Shown: positions 1 to 12,600 of the stretch, in pieces | Numbering within the stretch: the stretch's first letter is position 1 | How the letters are laid out: each line of letters begins with the position of its first letter | Source: Valencia hispanica | Taxonomy: Eukaryota > Chordata > Actinopteri > Cyprinodontiformes > Valenciidae | Direction: 5' to 3' | NCBI GenBank assembly: GCA_963556495.2 | Contig: OY747707.1 | Coordinates: 1,720,001 to 1,784,000, forward strand | DNA length: 64,000 bases | Made by a program: the position numbers and the translations under genes | The notes under the pieces: generated by a model | Seen by the model: the letters and a program-made list of their open reading frames with translations, nothing else | What the model was told of the DNA's origin: nothing | Databases searched by the model: none

Positions 1-223
1 TACATCCAAAGAACATCATACCCACTGTGAAGCATGGGGGTGGAAGCATCATGCTGTGGTGCTGTTTTTCTGCAAAGGAACCAGGACGACTGATCCGTAT
101 CAAGGAAAGGATGAATGGGGTCGTGTATGGTGAGAGTTTGGACTAAAACCTCCTTCCATCAGTGAGAGCATTGAAGATGAAACGTGGCTGGATCTTCCAG
201 CATGATGATGATCCCAAACACGT

Positions 224-613
224 CGCCTAGGCAACGAAGGAGGGGCTACATAAAAAACACATCGCCTAGGCAACGAAGGAGGGGCTACATAAAAAACACA
301 TCGCCTAGGCAACGGAGGAGGGGCTACATAAAAAACACATCGCCTAGGCAACGAAGGAGGGGCTACATAAAAAACACATCGCCTAGGCAACGAAGGAGGG
401 GCTACATAAAAAACACATCGCCTAGGCAACGGAGGAGGGGCTACATAAAAAACACATCGCCTAGGCAACGAAGGAGGGGCTACATAAAAAACACATCGCC
501 TAGGCAACGAAGGAGGGGCTACATAAAAAACACATCGCCTAGGCAACGGAGGAGGGGCTACATAAAAAACACATCGCCTAGGCAACGAAGGAGGGGCTAC
601 ACAAAAAACATTT
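224..613. repeat. 39-bp minisatellite, 10 copies, inside Tc1 transposase code
   Basis: Ten head-to-tail 39-bp units (13 codons each) start at 224, 263, 302, 341, 380, 419, 458, 497, 536 and 575. Each corresponds to the transposase segment after DPKH (ATKEGLHKKH) and carries an in-frame TAG. Every third unit (3, 6, 9) reads AACGGAGG where the others read AACGAAGG, so the array is built of 117-bp trimers. The last unit differs (CTACACAAAAAA) and leads back into normal transposase sequence. Confidence 0.97.
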
Positions 614-662
614 CAAGGTCCTGGAGCGGCTTAGCCAGTCTGCAGACCTCAATCCTATAGAG

Positions 663-957
663 CAGATGTGTCAAAGTAAAGGTCCGGGGGCCAAATCCGG
701 CCCGCCATAGCCATTTATGTGGCCCTCTAAACCCTAGAGGACCATATAAATAGAACATTTCAGTTCTATTTATGTGAACCTAAATACTATTTTATTGGTC
801 AAATCAAATCAGTGTTTATTTGAATAGTCCTAAATCCCATCATTGTGAAAAGATATTCAGTATTATTTCATTTTAAGAAGTACTCTTCGAATGCTTTAAT
901 ACTTTCTGCCACAACCGGCCCTTTAAGGGCATTCCTGGTCGTGATGTGACACCCCTG
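663..957. mobile_element. hAT-like MITE nested in the Tc1 element
   Basis: The element starts CAGATGTGTCAAAG and ends GTGACACCCCTG, imperfect terminal inverted repeats of the common CAGGGGTGTCAAA type. It splits the transposase between NPIE and LWREMK. The flanking 8 bp (655-662 CTATAGAG, 958-965 GTGTAGAG) match at six of eight positions, as for an old 8-bp target duplication. It has no coding capacity. Confidence 0.8.
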
Positions 958-1338
958 GTGTAGAGAATCTGTGGAGGGAGATGAAAGTCCCAAAACATCC
1001 CAGCTCTAGAGAAGATCTGCATGGAGGAATGGGCCAAAATACCAGCTACAGTGTGTGAGAACCTACAGGTGACCTTTGACCTCTGTCATAGACAACCAAG
1101 GTTACATTACTAAGGGTTAAAGTGAACTTTTGTTGTTGACCAAATACTTATTTTCTGCATCGTTATACAAATAAACTATTTAAAAATCATACAATTTATG
1201 ATTTACTGGATTTTTTTTAACATTCTGTCTCTTACAGTTGAAGTGTAGCTATGATGAACATTACAGACCTCTCATCTTTTTAAATGGGCCAACTTGACCA
1301 ATCGGTGACTGTCATATACTTTTTTCTTCCCCACTGTA

Positions 1339-2710
1339 CTCTGATTACTTTTTGAACTCCCTCACATCTCATTTCTTCTGCAACATCTCTGATATTCACT
1401 AACAACTTGACTCATTCTGAAGTTGACTTCCTGTTCTCTCCACTGTCTTCCTGTCAGTTATTTTCTAGTTTCACTCTTCCTTCCAAAACTGATGGATCTC
1501 ATTTCATTCATAAATCTAAATCATCCACCTGCCAGCTTGATCCTCTCCCCACAGTGTTAGTTAAAGCTCGTCTTCCCTCGCTGGTTCCTCTCATAGCTAC
1601 TATCATCCACTCCTCTCTTAATGCTGGAATTAGCATTCCTCCCCTTGCCTGGTTTGCCTCATATCTATCATATCACACCCAGTTTATCCAGTTTAAATCC
1701 CACTCTTCAACTTTGTTTCCCGTTTCTATAGGTGTGCCTCAGGGTTCAGGATTAGGGCCCCTTCTATTCATTACTTACATCCTCCCTCTTGGTCAAATAT
1801 TCCGTAAATTTAATATTAATTTCCATTGTTATGCAGATGACACCCAGCTCTACATTTCTTCCTAATCCAGTTCCTCCCTTCCAGACGTTCTCATGGAGAT
1901 CAGATCATGGTTCTCCTCTAATTTTCTCAAACTCAACAGTAATAAAACTGAAGTGTTAATTGTTTGCACAGCCTCCACTTTAACCAAACACCATCCTTCC
2001 CCTCATGTAAAGAGTCTGGCCGTCATACCTGATATTATTCTCTCATATTAATGATATCAGCCGGTCTGCATACTTCCACCTACGTAACATTAACAGACTT
2101 GGTCCTTTCCTTACTTCCCATGCTGCTGCCATCATTATTGCAGCTCTCTTCTTCTTGGCTTCCCCAATAAGTCCCTTCATAAACTCCAACTCCTCCAGAA
2201 CTCTGCAGCTCGGATCAGAACCAGGATTCCCTCCAGAGAACACATTACTCCCAGTTCTTCAGCAGCTTCACTGGTCGCCCACAGAATCCTGGATTGTGGC
2301 GTTTAGGTACCTCCATAACTCCGCCCATCCATAACCACGTGCCTCCATAGCCCCGCCCCTCCTGCTTCACATCGTTCTCTCAGATCTTCGTCAGCCAATC
2401 ATCAACTTGTTCCTTTTTCCCGGCTCATCACCATGAGGAGCAGAGCTTTCAGTCGCTCTGGAATCATTTCATCCTGGAAATATTGACTCTCTTCCTTTAT
2501 TTAAATCACAAAACATTCTGTTCAAACGGCCTGATTCACTTAGACACTGATTCTGGTCGTTGTACTGTCTTCTTATTTGCTACTAGATTAATTGTTTTGT
2601 TGATTGTTTGTCTATGTTTTATTTTTCTGTTTTTTCTTCTCTCTAAGTTGACCTTGGGTTTTAGAGAGACGCCCTCAAATGCTTTATTGATCCCATAGCA
2701 GAAATAAAGT
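1339..2710 (+). mobile_element. L2-like LINE fragment (RT domain to 3' tail), broken
   Basis: The frame 1407-1865 ends in reverse transcriptase sequence of the L2 type: GVPQGSGLGPLLF, PLGQIFRKFNINFHCYADDT then QLYIS. After a stop come [22 protein letters not shown] and VLQQLHWSP in shifted frames. The unit ends with an AATAAAG and a short GTT-repeat tail near 2705-2720. Several stops and frame changes mean it is dead. Confidence 0.8.
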
Positions 2711-2721
2711 GTTGTTGTTGC

Positions 2722-2870
2722 TCATACTATGTAATTCTTGTTATAGATCCTGATGGCTTTGGGCAGGAAGGATCTCCTGTAGCAGTCTGTGTTGCAGCGA
2801 AGCTGAAGAAGCCTCTGACTGAAAACGCTCTGTTGTTGTAGGATAGTCCCATGAAGAGGATGCTCAGGGT
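2722..2870. repeat. Interspersed repeat shared with 56480-56590
   Basis: The segment contains GCAGGAAGGATCTCCTGTAG and GAAGCCTCTGACTGAAAAC. Close variants occur at about 56500-56560 (GGGAAGGATCTCCAGTAGC, AAGCCTCTGACTGAAGAC). Two diverged copies of one family; class not determined. Confidence 0.6.
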
Positions 2871-4489
2871 TGTCCAATATTAATAAGAAACGATCCGCTT
2901 TACATTCAGAAAATGTTAACCAGTTAGCCTGAGCAACTAGCTAAAAGATGAATGGGTTAAAATGGCCGGGTGTAAACGTGATAGTGGAGTTCAAAACTAA
3001 AGTTTCATAAATCTCTCCTGGATTTCCTTAAAAAAAGAGGAACAGCATCCAGTTGTCCTTTATTTACACAGAAAAATTAAATTTTTTCAGTCATATTCAG
3101 GAATGTTATTTAATCGTGATTAATTCACAGCTACCCTGTGATTAATTAGATTAAAAAATGTCCTAGTATAAAAATCTAAGTCTTTGCAAGAATACTGACA
3201 AGCTAGGTAGGCCAAATCCTCTTGAAGCACCATAGATTGGGGCCGGCCCACCATCAACATTCTTTAAATAGCAACTCACCCCATCCAACCAGAGTCTAAC
3301 TCCGCCCACATTTCCCGCTTGAAAAGTGCGCCAAAAAGAGGCGTGGCCTGGTGGACCAGCGAACACTCGGGGGAGGGGGCTGGGTGCTACTGCAGTGGCA
3401 CAGACAGCGAGAAAGATGGAGAGCAACGTGAGCCTCCTTTGTCTCAGAGCGATCTTTCTGAGGTGGGTGGAGGATTTCTCTCCACCTCCTTCACCAGAGG
3501 AAAGAGAGGAAAGAGAGGGGGGCTCTGTGGAGGAGGCGTGGGCGGAGACTCTGCTTCTTTTATACCCCACAGCAGCAAGATGGCCGACTTCAGCCCTCAC
3601 CATCAATGCCCGATTCAATTTCAAGTAGTGTTTTAACTTGAAGAGGGCGCCACACTGACAGTTTCAGGCAAAAAATTAATATTGCACTAAAATAGCAAAT
3701 GAATGACCAGACATGTAGACAGCACCATTAGACACTCGTTGGTTTGGGGGTGAGTTGCTGATCCATGCGGCTCCAAACCAGAAAGAAGAGATGCTCCTGT
3801 TTCGCCAAAGGCGAAAGTTGGTTGTGCATAAAATAATTTGTATTAAAATAACAGATTAGCACATGTCATGGATAGAATTGTGCAGTTCTCTAATGTTGGA
3901 TATCCTTGCTAGGTACCAAGACAAAGAAAAAAAAAAGATTAATTTGATGAAATCTAAATTTAGCACCTTTACTTTTGAACATTTGGGACGTCACCAGCCA
4001 GTGGATTTTAACATCATTCAAGAACTTTAGAAGATTATTATTATAGATTTAAAGGGGATTATTTGAAAGATTATACAGTTATTAAAAAGTTTGCCCAGAT
4101 CCAATATCTGTATTTTGGTTTTTTTTGTTCAAGAACTTAAGACTGGTGAGTGTCCCTTCATTTGGAAATTCGTGTATAAAAAAAAGGTTTCGTTCTTTAA
4201 TTACATTTATATAAAATATTTTATGTGGTTCATTTAATATTAATATTATTAATAATTTAATTAATAATAATAATAATTTAATATTGATCAAAGTCAGATT
4301 GAATGCATCACAGGAGAATTAGTTGCTGCTTATTATAACTGTTGTGTTGTTATAATCCAATAGTTTAGTTAAATATAACTTAGTAGTGGTTAACATGAGG
4401 GGGGTTAATTTGGTCTGATCTAAATACAGGAACAACAGATGAAACGTGCTTATGGGATGGATGGATCTGTTGTTCTACAGGTTGGTGGT
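2871..4489. other. Intergenic or upstream DNA, no gene seen
   Basis: AT-rich DNA. The overlapping short frames at 3163-3636 on both strands lie in a more GC-rich patch and have no recognisable protein features. I see no repeat I can name. Confidence 0.5.
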
Positions 4490-5330
4490 TTTTGTCCCAC
4501 ATTAATATGCGGTGTAGGGAAGTTGCTCACTGACTGAGGAGAAAGCAGCAGTTTGCATGACGCCATCCTCCCGGTAAGCTGCTCGTCTTCTCTCTGCAGG
4601 AGCTGCATGCTCTGCTCTGCTCTGCTCAGCCTGCAGGCTGCAGCTGGGAGGGAGGACGCTGCGCTGACTGCAGCTCGTCACGGTGCAGAGAGAGAGAGAG
4701 AGAGAGGGTGGAGGGTGGAGGGTGGAGGGGGGCAGGAACAGCAGCCTCCGGTGCAGATAGAGAGTGGGAGGAAGACGAAGGGGAAGGTTGAGGCTGAGGT
4801 TTTTCATGCGCACACCTCTGGACCGGAGCCGTCCCGCTGCGTGACTGTTGGCGGGGATCCTTCCTCCATCCCGCAGCTCTGCGTCAAAGGTAAGACTGTG
4901 CGCTGTGCTGGGATGGAGGCAGCGGAGGAGCTCCTGCAGCCAGCAGCGACCGAGGTAACGATGATGAGGATGATGATGATGATGATGCATCATGTCACTA
5001 ATACAGCCGCAGCTCTCTGATCTGCGCACCGCGCTCTTAGCTCGCGTTTCTCCGCTCCGATGCGGGATGGTTTCCAGCTTCATGCGTGCGTGATGTTACA
5101 GAGCTGCATGCTGCATGTAAGGAAAATGACGTAGGGAATCCCCACAGTAATCCCGCACGTCGCCCCGCATGTAGGGCACCGCTCAGGCGTGCGGTGCGCA
5201 CAGATGGAAGGAAGGCTCCAGCTTGGAGACGCGCTGTTATGTAAGGCGGTTTGTTCTGAACGCGGTTCGGCCATGAGCTGCTGGAGGGGTGGAGGGGGGG
5301 TTACCTTCCTCTGAGATCCTAGAGCAGGCC
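4490..5330 (+). promoter_or_regulatory. Candidate CpG-rich promoter and 5' non-coding exon of hecw2
   Basis: This block is clearly richer in GC and CpG than the AT-rich DNA on both sides. It has a GA run (4687-4706) and three GGGTGGA-like units. A strong donor follows CGTCAAAG at 4889 (GTAAGA), so an exon ending at 4889 could splice to the acceptor at 19079-19080 just before the hecw2 start codon. A second possible donor (GTAACG) lies near 4955. The open frames here on both strands look like by-products of base composition. No TATA box was pinned down. The link to hecw2 is inferred from orientation and position only; CAGE or 5' RNA reads would decide it. Confidence 0.4.
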
Positions 5331-6610
5331 TGTGATTGGTTATCAATCAGCTATGTCCCATATTGATCTGCAGTCAAATCAGTTTGCGGTAAAACGTGAT
5401 GATGATGATGATGATGATGGCTTACTCCATTCCTGCAGCTTTTTCTTCATCTTTACATTTTTGATATGAGTTCTAGCAAAATGTAAACATGCAAACAGCA
5501 GCAGTTTGAGATGTGAGTGACTGAACCAATCAGTTTGGATCATCTGGACCTTCAAGCTTCTTCTAACTGATCAAACCCTCATGTTGCTCTTCGCTCCTGC
5601 TATCTGTTTCACAGCTCCCATACAATACAACAGAACAATCATTCAGTTTTTCCATTAATGAAGAAACTCAGAGGTGTTTTGGTAAAAACTGTGGCTTTCT
5701 AATCATCATGAAAGTATCCCTCACACATGTTTGTAGAATGATTGAATGAAGATCTTTAATGGAGGCTGAAGCTGTGAGAGATGTTGGGTTTTTGTGGCTC
5801 CACATTAGGAGGGGGTGTAGACATGGTTCGGTTCTTTAGAACTCAGTCCAACTCAGGCCCGCTGGCTCCAGATCTCTCTCTGATCGAGCTGGTTCCGGTT
5901 CTAAACTGGTTCTGGTGTTTGTTTAGCACCAGTTCTGTGTGTGATTCTGGCTCTGAGTCGGGTGTTGGAGCTAGAGGGGTGTGGAAGAGTCTCCAGCTCC
6001 ATCCTGGTTCACATCTGGAGCCCCCTTATTGGCAATACCACATCAAAGAGTTAAAAGCTGCCAAGATTATGGTTGATTTTGATTTTCTGGTGAAATGTGA
6101 CATTTTTTACATTGATCATTTCCTTCTCTCTGCAACAGAATATCTAAAAAGCTCCAAGTTACCGAGATGGAGATGTTTGTAGGAAGAAAATCCGGGCAAA
6201 AAGAAACCGCACCAAATCTTCTACAGATTGAGGGCTGGTAATAAAGTGGGGAATCTGTTGTGCAGTTATGAGCAGTTAGTATCTTACCTGAAGGAGAGCT
6301 GTCACTTTGGATAAACAGAAATAAGTAAGCCTGACCAGGCAGGGGAACTATCTGATGGAGAAACAACAACTACAGACTTCAGTGGGTACATCCCATCATC
6401 CTGCTCTGTTTTACCTTCTCTGTGTTAATAACTACAAAATAAAAATAAATACAATTTTAATTACATAACTTGAATTTAAAGATTAAATTAAGATAAATTC
6501 AAATAGAAGAAACAAAACATTTAAACAACTACAAAATAATTAAATTAAAAAGTTGTTCAATTAAAAATAACATTCTTATAATGCAAAATAATTATAAAAT
6601 ATGATATGAT
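5331..6610. other. Upstream/intron DNA, no gene seen
   Basis: Contains a short GAT run (about 5398-5418) and AT-rich DNA rich in AAATTA just before the large array. The short frames at 5781-6369 have no recognisable features. Confidence 0.5.
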
Positions 6611-9600
6611 ATATAGAACCTCTTCCAGTAGCCTATAGAACCTCCAGTAGCCCATAGAACCTCCAGTAGCCTATAGAACCTCCAGTAGCCCATAGAACCT
6701 CCAGTAGCCTATATAACCTCTTCCAGTAGCCTATAGAACCTCCAGTAGCCCATAGAACCTCCAGTAGCCTATAGAACCTCTTCCAGTAGCCTATAGAACC
6801 TCCAGTAGCCCATAGAACCTCCAGTAGCCTATAGAACCTCCAGTAGCCCATAGAACCTCCAGTAGCCTATAGCACCTCTTCCAGTAGCCTATAGAACCTC
6901 TTCCAGCAGCCTGTAGAACCTCTTCCAGTAGCCATAGAACCTCCAGCAGCCGATAGAACCTCTTCCAGTAGCATATAGCACCTCTTCCAGTAGCCCATAT
7001 AACCTCCAACAGCCTGTAGAACGTCTTCCAGTAGCCTATAGAACCTCCAGTAGCCTAAAGAACCTCTTCCAGTAGCCCATAGAACCTCCAGCAACCGATA
7101 GAACCTCTTCCAGTAGCCTATAGCACCTCTTCCAGTAGCCCATAGAACCTCCAGTAGCCTATTGAACGTTTTCCAGTAGCCTATAGAACCTCCAGTAGCC
7201 TATAGAACCTCTTCCAGTAGCCCATAGAACCTCCAGTAACCTATAGAACGTCTTCCAGTAGCCCATAGAACCTCCAGTAGCCTATAGAACGTCTTCCAGT
7301 AGCCCATAGAACCTCCAGTAGCATATAGAACCTCCAGCAGCATATAGAACCTCTTCCAGTAGCCTATAGAACATCCAGTAGCCTATAAAACCTCCAGGAG
7401 CCTATAGAACCTCCAGTAGCATATAGCACCTCTTCCAGTAGCCTATAGAACCTCTTCCAGTAGCCCATAGAACCTCCAGTAGCCTATAGAACGTCTTCCA
7501 GTAGCCCATAGAACCTCCAGTAGCATATAGAACCTCCAGCAGCATATAAAACCTCTTCCAGTAGCCTATAGAACCTCCAGTAGCCTATAAAACCTCCAGG
7601 AGCCTATATAACCTCCAGTAGCCTATAGAACCTCCAGTAGCCTATAGCACATCTTCCAGTAGCCTATAGAACCTCTTCCAGTAGCCTATAGAACCTCTTC
7701 CAGTAGCCCATAGAACCTCCAGTAGCCTATAGAACCTCTTCCAGTAGCCCATAGAACCTCCAGTAGCCTATAGCACCTCTTCCAGTAGCCTATAGAACCT
7801 CTTCCAGCAGCCTGTAGAACCTCTTCCAGTAGCCATAGAACCTCCAGCAGCCGATAGAACCTCTTCCAGTAGCATATAGCACCTCTTCCAGTAGCCCATA
7901 TAACCTCCAACAGCCTGTAGAACGTCTTCCAGTAGCCGATAGAGCCTCCAGTAGCCTAAAGAACCTCTTCCAGTAGCCCATAGAACCTCCAGTAGCCCAA
8001 AGAACGTCCTCCAGTAGCCCATAGAACCTCCAGTAGCCTATAGAACGTCTTCCAGTAGCCTATAGAACGTCTACCAGTAGCCTATAGCACCTCTTACAGT
8101 AGCCTATAGCACCTCTTCCAGTAGCCTATAGAACCTCTTCCAGTAGCCCATAGAACCTCGAGTAGCCTATAGAACCTCTTCCAGTAGCCCATAGAACCTC
8201 CAGTAGCATATAGAACCTCCAGCAGCATATGTAACCTCTTCCATTAGCCTATAGAACCTCCAGTAGCCTATAAAACCTTCAGGAGCCTATAGAACCTCCA
8301 GTAGCCTATAGAACCTCCAGCAGCCTATAGAACGTCCAGTAGCCTATAGAACCTCCAGTAGCCGATAGAACCTCTTCCTGTAGCCTATAGCACCTCTTCC
8401 AGTAGCCCATAGAACCTCCAGTAGCCTATTGAACGTTTTCCAGTAGCCTATAGAACGTCTTCCAGTAGCCTATAGAACGTCTTCCATTAGCCTATAGCAC
8501 CTCTTCCAGTAGCCTATAGCACCTCTTCCAGTAGCCTATAGAACCTCTTCCAGTAGCCTATAGAACCTCTTCCAGTAGCCCATAGAACCTCCAGTAGCCT
8601 ATAGAACCTCTTCCAGTAGCCCATAGAACCTCCAGTAGCCCATAGAACCTCCAGTAGCCTATAGCATCTCTTCCAGTAGCCTATAGAACCTCCAGCAGCC
8701 GATAGAACCTCCGGTAGCCTATAGAACCTCCAGTAGCCCATAGAACCTCCAGTAGCCTATAGAACCTCTTCCAGTAGCCTATAGAACCTCCAGTAGCCCA
8801 AATAACCTCCAGTAGCCTATAGCATCTCTTCCAGTAGCCTACAGAACCTCCAGCAGCCCATAGAACCTCCAGTAGCCTATAGCATCTCTTCCAGTAGCCT
8901 ATAGAACCTCCAGTAGCCTATATAACCTCTTCCAGTAGCCTATAGAACCTCCAGTAGCCCATAGAACCTCCAGTAGCCTATAGCATCTCTTCCAGTAGCC
9001 TATAGAACCTCCAGCAGCCGATAGAACCTCCGGTAGCCTATAGAACCTCCAGTAGCCCATAGAACCTCCAGTAGCCTATAGAACCTCTTCCAGTAGCCTA
9101 TAGAACCTCCAGTAGCCCATAGAACCTCCAGTAGCCTATATAACCTCTTCCAGTAGCCTATAGATCCTCCAGTAGCCCATAGAACCTCCAGTAGCCTATA
9201 GCACCTCTTTCAGTAGCCTATAGCACCTCTTCCAGTAGCCCATAGAACCTCCAGTAGCCTATTGAACGTTTTCCAGTAGCCTATAGAACCTCCAGTAGCC
9301 TATAGAACCTCTTCCAGTAGCCCATAGAACCTCCAGTAGCCTATAGAACGTCTTCCAGTAGCCCATTGAACCTCCAGTAGCCTATAGAACATCTTCCAGT
9401 AGCCCATAGAACCTCCAGTAGCATATAGAACCTCCAGCAGCATATAGAACCTCTTCCAGTAGCCTATAGAACCTCCAGTAGCCTATAAAACCTCCAGGAG
9501 CCTATAGAACCTCTTCCAGTAGCCTATAGAACCTCTTCCAGTAGCCTATAGAATGTCTTCCAGTAGCCTATAGCACCTCTTCCAGTAGCCTATAGAACCT

Positions 9601-12600
9601 CCAGCAGCCTGTAGAACCTCTTCCAGTAGCCATAGAACCTCCAGCAGCCGATAGAACCTCTTCCAGTAGCATATAGCACCTCTTCCAGTAGCCCATAAAA
9701 CCTCCAACAGCCTATAGAACGTCTTCCAGTAGCCTACAGAACCTCCAGTAGCCTAAAGAACCTCTTCCAGTAGCCCATAGAACCTCCAGTAGCCTATAGA
9801 ACGTCCTCCAGTAGCCCATAGAACCTCCAGTAGCCTATAGAACGTCTTCCAGTAGCCCATAGAACCTCCAGTAGCCTATAGCACCTCTTCCAGTAGCCTA
9901 TAGAACCTCTTCCAGTAGCCCATAGAACCTCCAGTAGCCTATAGAACGTCTTCCAGTAGCCCATAGAACCTCCAGTAGCATATAGAACCTCCAGCAGCAG
10001 CATATGTAACCTCTTCCATTAGCCTATAGAACCTCCAGTAGCCGATAGAACCTCTTCCAGTAGCCTATAGCACCTCTTCCAGTAGCCCATAGAACCTCCA
10101 GTAGCCTATTGAACGTTTTCCAGTAGCCTATAGAACGTCTTCCAGTAGCCTATAGAACGTCTTCCATTAGCCTATAGCACCTCTTCCAGTAGCCTATAGC
10201 ACCTCTTCCAGTAGCCTATAGAACCTCTTCCAGTAGCCTATAGAACCTCTTCCAGTAGCCCATAGAACCTCCAGTAGCCTATAGAACCTCTTCCAGTAGC
10301 CCATAGAACCTCCAGTAGCCCATAGAACCTCCAGTAGCCTATAGCATCTCTTCCAGTAGCCTACAGAACCTCCAGCAGCCGATAGAACCTCCGGTAGCCT
10401 ATAGAACCTCCAGTAGCCTATAGAACCTCCAGTAGCCTATAGAACCTCTTCCAGTAGCCTATAGAACCTCCAGTAGCCCAAAGAACCTCCAGTAGCCTAT
10501 AGCATCTCTTCCAGTAGCCTACAGAACCTCCAGCAGCCCATAGAACCTCCAGTAGCCTATAGCATCTCTTCCAGTAGCCTATAGAACCTCCAGTAGCCTA
10601 TATAACCTCTTCCAGTAGCCTATAGAACCTCCAGTAGCCCATAGAACCTCCAGTAGCCTATATAACCTCTTCCAGTAGCCTATAGAACCTCCAGTAGCCC
10701 ATAGAACCTCCAGTAGCCTATAGCATCTCTTCCAGTAGCCTATAGAACCTCCAGCAGCCGATAGAACCTCCGGTAGCCTATAGAACCTCCAGTAGCCCAT
10801 AGAACCTCCAGTAGCCTATAGAACCTCTTCCAGTAGCCTATAGAACTTCCAGTAGCCCATAGAACCTCCAGTAGCCTATATAACCTCTTCCAGTAGCCTA
10901 TAGATCCTCCAGTAGCCCATAGAACCTCCAGTAGCCTATAGCACCTCTTTCAGTAGCCTATAGAACCTCTTCCAGTAGCCTATAGAACCTCTTCCAGTAG
11001 CCTATAGAACCTCCAGCAGCCGATAGAACCTCTTCCAGTAGCCTATAGCACCTCTTCCAGTAGCCCATAGAACCTCCAGTAGCCTATTGAACGTTTTCCA
11101 GTAGCCTATAGAACCTCCAGTAGCCTATAGAACCTCTTCCAGTAGCCCATAGAACCTCCAGTAGCCTATAGAACGTCTTCCAGTAGCCCATAGAACCTCC
11201 AGTAGCCTATAGAACATCTTCCAGTAGCCCATAGAACCTCCAGTAGCATATAGAACCTCCAGCAGCATATAGAACCTCTTCCAGTAGCCTATAGAACCTC
11301 CAGTAGCCTATAAAACCTCCAGGAGCCTATAGAACCTCTTCCAGTAGCCTATAGAACCTCTTCCAGTAGCCCATAGAACCTCCAGTAGCCTATAAAACCT
11401 CCAGGAGCCTATAGAACCTCTTCCAGTAGCCTATAGAACCTCTTCCAGTAGCCCATAGAAAACCTCCAGTAGCCTATAGAACGTCTTCCAGTAGCCCATA
11501 GAACCTCCAGTAGCATATAGAACCTCCAGCAGCCTATAGAACCTCTTCCAGTAGCCTATAGCACATCTTCCAGTAGCCTATAGAACCTCCAGCAGCCGAT
11601 AGAACCTCCGGTAGCCTATAGAACCTCCAGTAGCCCATAGAACCTCCAGTAGCCTATAGCGCCTCTTCCAGTAGCCTATAGAACCTCCAGTAGCCCATAG
11701 AACCTCCAGTAGCCTATAGCACCTCTTCCAGTAGCCTATAGAACCTCCAGCAGCCGATAGAACCTCCGGTAGCCTATAGAACCTCCAGTAGCCCATAGAA
11801 CCTCCAGTAGCCCATAGAACCTCCAGTAGCCTATAGAACCTCTTCCAGTAGCCTATAGAACCTCCAGTAGCCCATAGAACCTCCAGTAGCCTATAGAACC
11901 TCTTCCAGTAGCCTATAGAACCTCCAGTAGCCCATAGAACCTCCAGTAGCCTATAGCACCTCTTCCAGTAGCCCATAGAACCTCCAGTAGCATATAGAAC
12001 CTCCAGCAGCAGCATATGTAACCTCTTCCATTAGCCCATAGCACCTCCAGTAGCCTAAAAAACCTTCAGGAGCCTATAGAACCTCCAGTAGCCTATAGAA
12101 CCTCCAGCAGCCTATAGAACCTCCAGTAGCCTATAGAACCTCCAGTAGCCTATAGCACATCTTCCAGTAGCCTATAGAACCTCTTCCAGTAGCCTATAGA
12201 ACCTCTTCCAGTAGCCTGTAGAACCTCTTCCAGTAGCCTATAGAACCTCCAGCAGCCTATATAACATCTTCCAGTAGCCTATAGAACCCCCAGTAGCCTA
12301 TAGAACCTCTTCCAGTAGCCTATAGAACCTCCAGCAGCCTATAGAACCTCTTCCAGTAGCCTATAGAACCTCCAGTTGCCTATAGAACCTCCAGTAACCT
12401 ATAGAACCTCCAGTTGCCTATAGAACCTCTTCCAGTAGCCTATAGAACCTCCAGTAGCCTATAGAACCTCCAGTAGCCTATATAACCTCTTCCAGTAGCC
12501 TATAGAACCTCCAGCAGCCTATAGAACCTCCAGTAGCCTATAGAACCTCAAGAAGCCTGTAGAACCTCTTCCAGTAGCCTATAGAACCTCTTCCAGTAGC

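Larger units (their letters stand above)
1..1338 (+). mobile_element. Tc1/mariner-like transposon, 3' part, pseudogenised and rearranged
   Basis: The + strand reads [20 protein letters not shown] near the left edge, then WIFQHDDDPKH, HFKVLERLSQSADLNPIE and LWREMKVPK. These are the catalytic-core motifs of Tc1 transposases, with stop codons between them. The 3' end reads TTACAGACCTCTC and finishes CCCCACTGTA, the usual Tc1 terminal sequence, followed by unrelated DNA. The element starts left of the window. It is interrupted by a 39-bp minisatellite (224-613) and a hAT-like MITE (663-957). Confidence 0.85.

Noticed and set aside
184..660. Plus-strand 158-codon and minus-strand 161-codon frames over the 39-bp repeats
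   Set aside because: They are by-products of a 39-bp period (13 codons); the transposase frame itself has stops in every unit.
3163..3636. Overlapping frames on both strands as a small gene
   Set aside because: No conserved domain, no clear splice or start context; the patch is simply GC-rich.
4553..5083. Frames of 155 and 193 codons as an upstream protein
   Set aside because: They overlap on opposite strands in a GC-rich block with GAT and GA repeats and have no homologous features; a non-coding first exon fits better.
6633..12015. Many minus-strand frames of 60-145 codons in the array, as a repetitive protein
   Set aside because: They exist because the 60-bp period preserves frame. They have no consistent start, splice sites or codon bias, and frames break wherever the 19/22 order changes.
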